A stretch of 64,000 bases of DNA, from positions 704,921 through 768,920 of the forward strand of contig NZ_LT891959.1 in assembly GCF_900186465.1 (NCBI RefSeq), in the 5' to 3' direction. Each line of letters opens with the position of its first letter. Position 1 is the stretch's first letter. The position numbers and the translations under genes were made by a program. The DNA is from Centipeda felix. Lineage in GTDB: Bacteria > Bacillota > Negativicutes > Selenomonadales > Selenomonadaceae. A model generated the notes under the pieces. The model did no database searches. It was given only the letters and a program-made list of their open reading frames with translations, and was not told where the DNA came from. This document shows positions 60,609 through 64,000 of the stretch, one piece after another.

Positions 60609-60884
60609 TTATTTCAGAGCGAGCAAGGCGTCGAGCACATCCTCTTTGATCTTCTTCTTGTTTACATAGCTGCGGATGACGGCTACATTGCGCCCCTCAA
60701 ACTGCTGTGCCAGTTCCTTGACTGTGACAATGAGGTCAGCAGGGCGCCCCTGCGCGGAATTAAAATCGCAGGACTCGACATCCGCGTCAATGGCCTCCTC
60801 TGCACAGATTTCCTGTATCTTCATTGCCAGCATGAGGCTGCTGCCGATGCCGTTGCCGCATACCGTCAATATCTTCAATTTCAT
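60609..60884 (-). CDS. ulaB: Ascorbate-family PTS IIB protein
   Basis: 91 residues. The P-loop-like phosphorylation site with the active Cys is in ILTVCGNGIGSSLMLAMKIQ, as in UlaB/SgaB. It accepts phosphate from the IIA protein and phosphorylates the sugar bound to IIC. Between the IIA gene (34 bp) and IIC gene (27 bp). Confidence 0.93.
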   Translation of the reverse strand: MKLKILTVCGNGIGSSLMLAMKIQEICAEEAIDADVESCDFNSAQGRPADLIVTVKELAQQFEGRNVAVIRSYVNKKKIKEDVLDALLALK

Positions 60885-60918
60885 ACGATTGACTCCTTTG
60901 TTTACATAACAGGATCCT

Positions 60919-61377
60919 TTATGCTTCTTTAAAAGCTCCGCTATGGATGTAGGAAAGGATCTCTTTCTTTGTCATGCCGGCACGCACGCGTTCCAAGAAC
61001 GTTTCGTCTTCGAGGAGCTGCATGAGCTCTGCCAGCGCGGAGATGTGGGAATTGTGATCGGTCGCACAGAGGAAGATCAGCAAATCCACGGGGTCGTATT
61101 CCTCGTTGCCGAAGGGAACAGGAGATGCGAGCCGCACGAATCCCATGCCCAGCTTCTTCACACCGTACTCCGGACGCGCATGCGGCATTGCAATTCCCGG
61201 GGCAATGACGATATAACTCCCGATCTCTTTGACCGTATTTACCATGGCATCTGCGTATTCCGCCGTCGTGTTGCCGACGGCTTCAAACATTACTCCGCCA
61301 TAGCGAACTGCTTCCTCCCAGTCTTTTGCTGCCACATTGACAGCCACCGTCTGTTCGGTAAACAAATTTTCAATCAT
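60919..61377 (-). CDS. ulaC: Ascorbate/mannitol-type PTS IIA protein
   Basis: 152 residues, mannitol/fructose-fold IIA. The active His is in PGIAMPHARPEYGVKKLGMG. It takes phosphate from HPr. Similar in motif to the IIA domain of the regulator at 57088. Codons 1-4 (MIEN) follow GTAGGTGATATGGC. Confidence 0.92.
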   Translation of the reverse strand: MIENLFTEQTVAVNVAAKDWEEAVRYGGVMFEAVGNTTAEYADAMVNTVKEIGSYIVIAPGIAMPHARPEYGVKKLGMGFVRLASPVPFGNEEYDPVDLLIFLCATDHNSHISALAELMQLLEDETFLERVRAGMTKKEILSYIHSGAFKEA

Positions 61378-61403
61378 GCCATATCACCTACAGCCTGTCG
61401 GCC

Positions 61404-62120
61404 TTACAAAATCGTAAATCCGAGTCCGGACGCATCCTTATAGAAGCCCTGTACCGTTTCGAGTGAGTATGCCTCCAGATCCTTGCCATAGTTCTTGCTC
61501 TTTGCCAAGATGTCATTCGGTACAGTGATGATGTGGCAACCGCATTTTTCGGCTTCGATGATATTGTAGAATTCGCGGCAGCTTGCCCACAGGAGTTCTG
61601 CCTTCGGCTTTGCTGCGCAGATTGCAGCAGCCTCTTTCATCAGCGCGGCGGCATTGGCGCCGGCGTCGGCAATGCGGCCTGCAAACACCGAGACAATGGC
61701 AGGTGTATCTGCTGACAGCGCATCGACCACTGTTTGTGTCTGCTCCAGCGTGAAGATCGCCGTGACATTGAGCTTGCAGCCTTTTGCGGACAGCTTTTGA
61801 ATGAGCGGTGCGGAGGATTCGCCCTTCGTGTTCGTCACCGGAATTTTGACATACACATTGTCACCCAATGCGGCAATTGTGTTCGCTTCCTTCTCCATTG
61901 TGACGAAATCATCGGAAAAGACTTCGAAGGACACAGGATCATCCGGGATGTGCTGCAGAACCTCGCGGGCATATGCTTTGTAATCCTTGACGCCAGCCTT
62001 CTTCATCAGGGACGGATTGGTGGTGAAGCCGCGGACGACCCCCTTGTGATAGACGCTGAGCATGTCCTCCAGATTTGCACCGTCGGCGAAAATCTTGATG
62101 TTTAAATCCTGTAATTTCAT
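61404..62120 (-). CDS. Transaldolase-family protein
   Basis: 238 residues, class I aldolase. The Schiff-base Lys is in NVYVKIPVTNTKG, and GFTTNPSLMKKAGV and AGRIADAGANAAALM match the short transaldolase/fructose-6-phosphate aldolase (Tal/MipB) group. As first gene of the PTS operon it probably cleaves or rearranges the phosphorylated sugar. Whether it is a true transaldolase or an aldolase cannot be read. The start follows GAAAGGAGCATCCT. Confidence 0.9.
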   Translation of the reverse strand: MKLQDLNIKIFADGANLEDMLSVYHKGVVRGFTTNPSLMKKAGVKDYKAYAREVLQHIPDDPVSFEVFSDDFVTMEKEANTIAALGDNVYVKIPVTNTKGESSAPLIQKLSAKGCKLNVTAIFTLEQTQTVVDALSADTPAIVSVFAGRIADAGANAAALMKEAAAICAAKPKAELLWASCREFYNIIEAEKCGCHIITVPNDILAKSKNYGKDLEAYSLETVQGFYKDASGLGFTIL

Positions 62121-62152
62121 AGGATGCTCCTTTCTAGAGTTGCCTTGAAATT

Positions 62153-62181
62153 ATTATATAATTTACAAAGGTTATGTGTAA
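62153..62181 (-). promoter_or_regulatory. Candidate promoter of the PTS operon
   Basis: Perfect TATAAT (62158-62153) on the minus strand; the -35 at 17 bp is TTACAC, a weak match, as expected for an activator-driven promoter. Confidence 0.5.
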
Positions 62182-62222
62182 ATACGGAAAACTTGCGGTT
62201 CTTTTTCTGCAAAAGTGGTTTT

Positions 62223-62720
62223 ATGGACAGGTTTTCAATCCGGCTTTGGGAAACCGACCGAATACTTGGTGGATGCGGAGGAAGGGAAGCTCTTCTTGCC
62301 ATTGCTGAGCGCAAGAGCCGATTCCCATGTTTGCGCAAAGTGAAGGACAAAAAGAGCGTTTCCATCATGAAGGCGCTGCGCTGCATTCAAGAAGAGTTCG
62401 GTGCCTCTTTCGAAGAACTTTTTGAGACGATTACGACGGATAATGGGACGGAGTTTTCCCGTCTTCCCAAACTCGAAGAGGGACGTCGTCTACGCATCTA
62501 TTACGCGCATCCATATTGTCCGAGTGACAAAGAGATGATCGAGAACATGAACCACATCATACGAGGTTCTATCCCAAAGGAAAAGCGTTGAGAGGATTGC
62601 TCTGCTGATGAGATCATGGCGATACAACAATGACTCAGAGACCTGCCACGAAAGAAACTCGGTTACCACACTGCACAGGAATGTTTCCTGAATGAGTGCC
62701 GCAAGGCTTCGCTCTGCTAG
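62223..62720 (+). pseudogene. IS30-family transposase, C-terminal fragment with nonsense codons
   Basis: The reading frame matches the IS30 catalytic core: WETDRILGG (first Asp), LLAIAERKSRF, ITTDNGTEFSRL (second Asp) and YYAHPYCPSDKEMIENMN (Glu region). In-frame TGA codons interrupt at 62589 and again before LRDLPRKKLGYHTAQECF; the frame ends at TAG 62718. The N-terminal half is missing. Cannot be active. Confidence 0.85.
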
Positions 62721-62756
62721 TCTTTCTGACCGTGCAACTTATTCTTGCAATCCACC

Positions 62757-62770
62757 TCATCATGCAAGCC
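62757..62770 (+). repeat. Right 14-bp direct repeat of the IS30-bounded island
   Basis: TCATCATGCAAGCC, exact copy of 55947-55960, five bases outside the right inverted end. Confidence 0.7.
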
Positions 62771-62789
62771 TCCGGTCATATTTTCCTGT

Positions 62790-62818
62790 TTGCAATCCAC
62801 GGCTTTTTTCGGTATACT
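62790..62818 (+). promoter_or_regulatory. Promoter of the small membrane protein gene
   Basis: TTGCAA (62790-62795) and TATACT (62813-62818) with a 17-bp spacer, 48 bp before the start. Confidence 0.7.
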
Positions 62819-62865
62819 CTAAAGTGATTTTTATAGGCAGTTCTTTATTGAAAAGGAGATGTACC

Positions 62866-63168
62866 ATGGATCAGGAGCAGAACACACAGCAGCCGCAGCA
62901 AGAACAAAACACGCCGCAGAGGCCGCAGACGATCATTGTAAAGTCGACGAAAAATGTTGGGCTTGCCGCGGGTCTCGGATTCTTCTTTGGTCCGCTTGGC
63001 ATGTGCTACTCGACACTTAAGGGTGCACTCATCATGTTTCTCGTCAACATTGTCATCGGAATCTTCACACTCGGATTTGGTGTGTTCCTTACATGGCCGA
63101 TCTGCGCGATCTGGGCATACGTGGCGGCAAAGAAATATAATGAGCAGCTATACGCCGAACTCGGTTAA
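62866..63168 (+). CDS. Small membrane protein with Gln-rich N-terminus
   Basis: 100 residues; I do not assign a function. Residues 1-25 are rich in Gln (DQEQNTQQPQQEQNTPQRPQ); two hydrophobic stretches follow, with GLGFFFGPLGMCYSTLKGAL between them and LVNIVIGIFTLGFGVFLTWP next, reminiscent of TM2-type small proteins, then WAYVAAKKYNEQL. The ATG follows AAAAGGAGATGTACC; the frame upstream of it is within the island edge and is not coding. Confidence 0.8.
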   Translation: MDQEQNTQQPQQEQNTPQRPQTIIVKSTKNVGLAAGLGFFFGPLGMCYSTLKGALIMFLVNIVIGIFTLGFGVFLTWPICAIWAYVAAKKYNEQLYAELG

Positions 63169-63179
63169 TGCTGATTTCA

Positions 63180-63207
63180 TTGAACCTCTGCGAGATTATG
63201 CTATAAT
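63180..63207 (+). promoter_or_regulatory. Promoter of the SIMPL gene
   Basis: TTGAAC (63180-63185) and perfect TATAAT (63202-63207) with a 16-bp spacer and an extended TG motif. Confidence 0.75.
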
Positions 63208-63251
63208 GAACACAGTTTTAGGCGTATTGCTCTAAAGAACGGAGGATTTTC

Positions 63252-63986
63252 ATGAAGCAGATTTCGTTCACTTCGCTCGCGCGCACCTCTGTGCTCGCAC
63301 TCGCACTTGCCCTGCCAATGGGAGCGGCATCCGCTGCCGAGACCACGGCACCCACGCCCGCGACGATCACGATCGGGGGAACGGGCACCGCCTACGTTGC
63401 CCCCGATACGGCGGAGATCACTGTCGGCGTTGTCACGGAGGAGGCGGATGCTGCACGCACGCACGCAGAGAACGCCGCACAGACGGCACGTGTCCACAAT
63501 GCCGTCCGCGCACTCGGTGTCGCCGACCGCGACATTCAGACCGTGCACTATGATTTTTCACAGCGTTACGATATGCGCGACGGCAGCCGCAGCGAAGTCA
63601 TCGGCTATACCGCACAGAACTCCGTCGTCATCACCGTGCGGGACCTCAACAATGTCGGCAAGATCATCGACGCAGCACTTGCAAATGGGGCGAACCGCAT
63701 CGACTCGCTGAACTTCACGGCGAGCGATACGAGCGCCGCCAAAAATGAGGCTCTCACAGATGCGGTACACGGCGCAAAAGAGAAGGCACAGGCGGTCGCC
63801 AGTGCACTTGGCGCCCGCCTCGTCCGCATCGCAAATGTCTACGCCGACACACAGGCAGACATGCCGCGCAACGAAAACTATATGCCGATGATGATGGCGA
63901 AGGGCGCATCGGCCGCAGCGACGCCGATCGCACCAGGCGAACTCTCGGTCGCTGCTACGGTCAACGTGACCTATGTCGTCGAGTAA
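63252..63986 (+). CDS. SIMPL-domain (DUF541) secreted protein
   Basis: 244 residues. A signal peptide (VLALALALPMGAASA, cleavage about residue 28) is followed by the SIMPL domain: ITIGGTGTAYVAPDTAEITV, then SQRYDMRDGSRSEVIGYTAQ and the conserved Asn-Ala-Lys-rich helix KNEALTDAVHGAKEKAQAVA. Family members are periplasmic or outer-envelope proteins of uncertain role, linked to oxidative stress in E. coli YggE. The start follows AACGGAGGATTTTC. Complete in the window. Confidence 0.92.
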   Translation: MKQISFTSLARTSVLALALALPMGAASAAETTAPTPATITIGGTGTAYVAPDTAEITVGVVTEEADAARTHAENAAQTARVHNAVRALGVADRDIQTVHYDFSQRYDMRDGSRSEVIGYTAQNSVVITVRDLNNVGKIIDAALANGANRIDSLNFTASDTSAAKNEALTDAVHGAKEKAQAVASALGARLVRIANVYADTQADMPRNENYMPMMMAKGASAAATPIAPGELSVAATVNVTYVVE

Positions 63987-64000
63987 GCGCCCGCGCGTAT

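Larger units (their letters stand above)
55966..62751. mobile_element. IS30-bounded island with PTS operon
   Basis: Left end ATTGTAAAATTAAGTTGCAC (55966-55985) and right end GTGCAACTTATTCTTGCAAT (62732-62751) are inverted repeats matching at about 17 of 20 positions. The left end is followed by an IS30 transposase start (56061), the right end preceded by its 3' part (62223-62720), both on the + strand, with a ~6-kb block of PTS genes and IS relics between. Either two IS30 copies lost their facing halves or the block entered one IS30. Confidence 0.65.

Noticed and set aside
62124-62231. N-terminal part of the frame ending at 62591
   Set aside because: It covers the promoter region of the PTS operon and has no IS30 similarity; only the part from about 62223 on is transposase.
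55966-62751. Target duplication of 2-3 bp typical of IS30 at the island ends
   Set aside because: Bases directly outside the two inverted ends (TCG and CCA) do not match; only the more distant 14-bp direct repeat does.
1-64000. CRISPR array, prophage or restriction/retron-type defence system
   Set aside because: No regularly spaced short repeats, no phage structural or integrase genes, and no methylase, nuclease or reverse transcriptase genes were found.

Overview
The window is a GC-rich bacterial chromosome segment, most likely from a Selenomonas-like member of the Negativicutes (diderm Firmicutes). The basis is a mixed signal. Firmicute traits are CodY, a clostridial-type single-chain PurL, class II GalT, CcdA/ResA-type redox proteins and SD-rich leaders. 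Anaerobe traits are the hybrid cluster protein and superoxide reductase. Envelope traits expected of a diderm are an ArnT-like glycosyltransferase and a lic phosphocholine locus. The taxonomic call is inference; no rRNA is present.

Layout. 1-3184 (+): manganese/zinc-type ABC importer (binding protein C-terminus, ATPase, two permeases, the second carrying a winged helix). 3630-7418 (-): purL. 7566-20157 (-): a galactoside operon with a consensus promoter and a LacI-type operator, in the order cytidylate-kinase-like protein, GPH sugar symporter, lacZ, galK, galE, galT, LacI-family regulator, alpha-galactosidase; it covers uptake and hydrolysis of alpha- and beta-galactosides plus the Leloir pathway. 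20264-23953 (-): deoD, an antitoxin relic, htpX, serA. 24208-29133 (+): nickel/peptide-type ABC importer with a fused double ATPase. 30038-31684 (-): hcp with a CRP/FNR-type palindrome placed as an activator site. 31791-35025 (-): ECF S-component and licABC-like genes. 35154-38683 (-): ccdA, thioredoxin-like lipoprotein, rsmE, prmA, superoxide reductase. 38830-42645: ArnT-like protein, a lone glucitol IIA (srlB-like), brnQ with a non-AUG start. 42700-44758 (-): DedA protein, tRNA-Glu/Asp/Phe cluster, codY. 45098-45990 (+): rpmB, carbonic anhydrase. 46033-52833 (-): FMN-riboswitch-controlled rib operon (ribD, ribE, ribBA, DJ-1-like, ribH) running into yfcE-like, hslO and ygjP-like genes. 52830-55849 (-): dhaM, terC, htpG. 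55947-62770: an IS30-bounded island carrying a transaldolase and an ascorbate-family PTS with its PRD regulator. 62866-63986 (+): small membrane protein and a SIMPL-domain secreted protein.

The most unusual content is a pair of small non-coding repeat families. Family A is a ~155-bp near-palindrome present three times, each time between consecutive genes of an operon. Family B is a MITE-like element of ~160 bp (plus ~56-bp derivatives and fragments) with 15-bp-class inverted ends and clear 4-bp target duplications (CTAA, TAAA, TTAC, TTAA). It repeatedly lands on or next to stop codons, and in one case sits in the loop of the rpmB terminator. No CRISPR array, prophage or classical defence system was seen.
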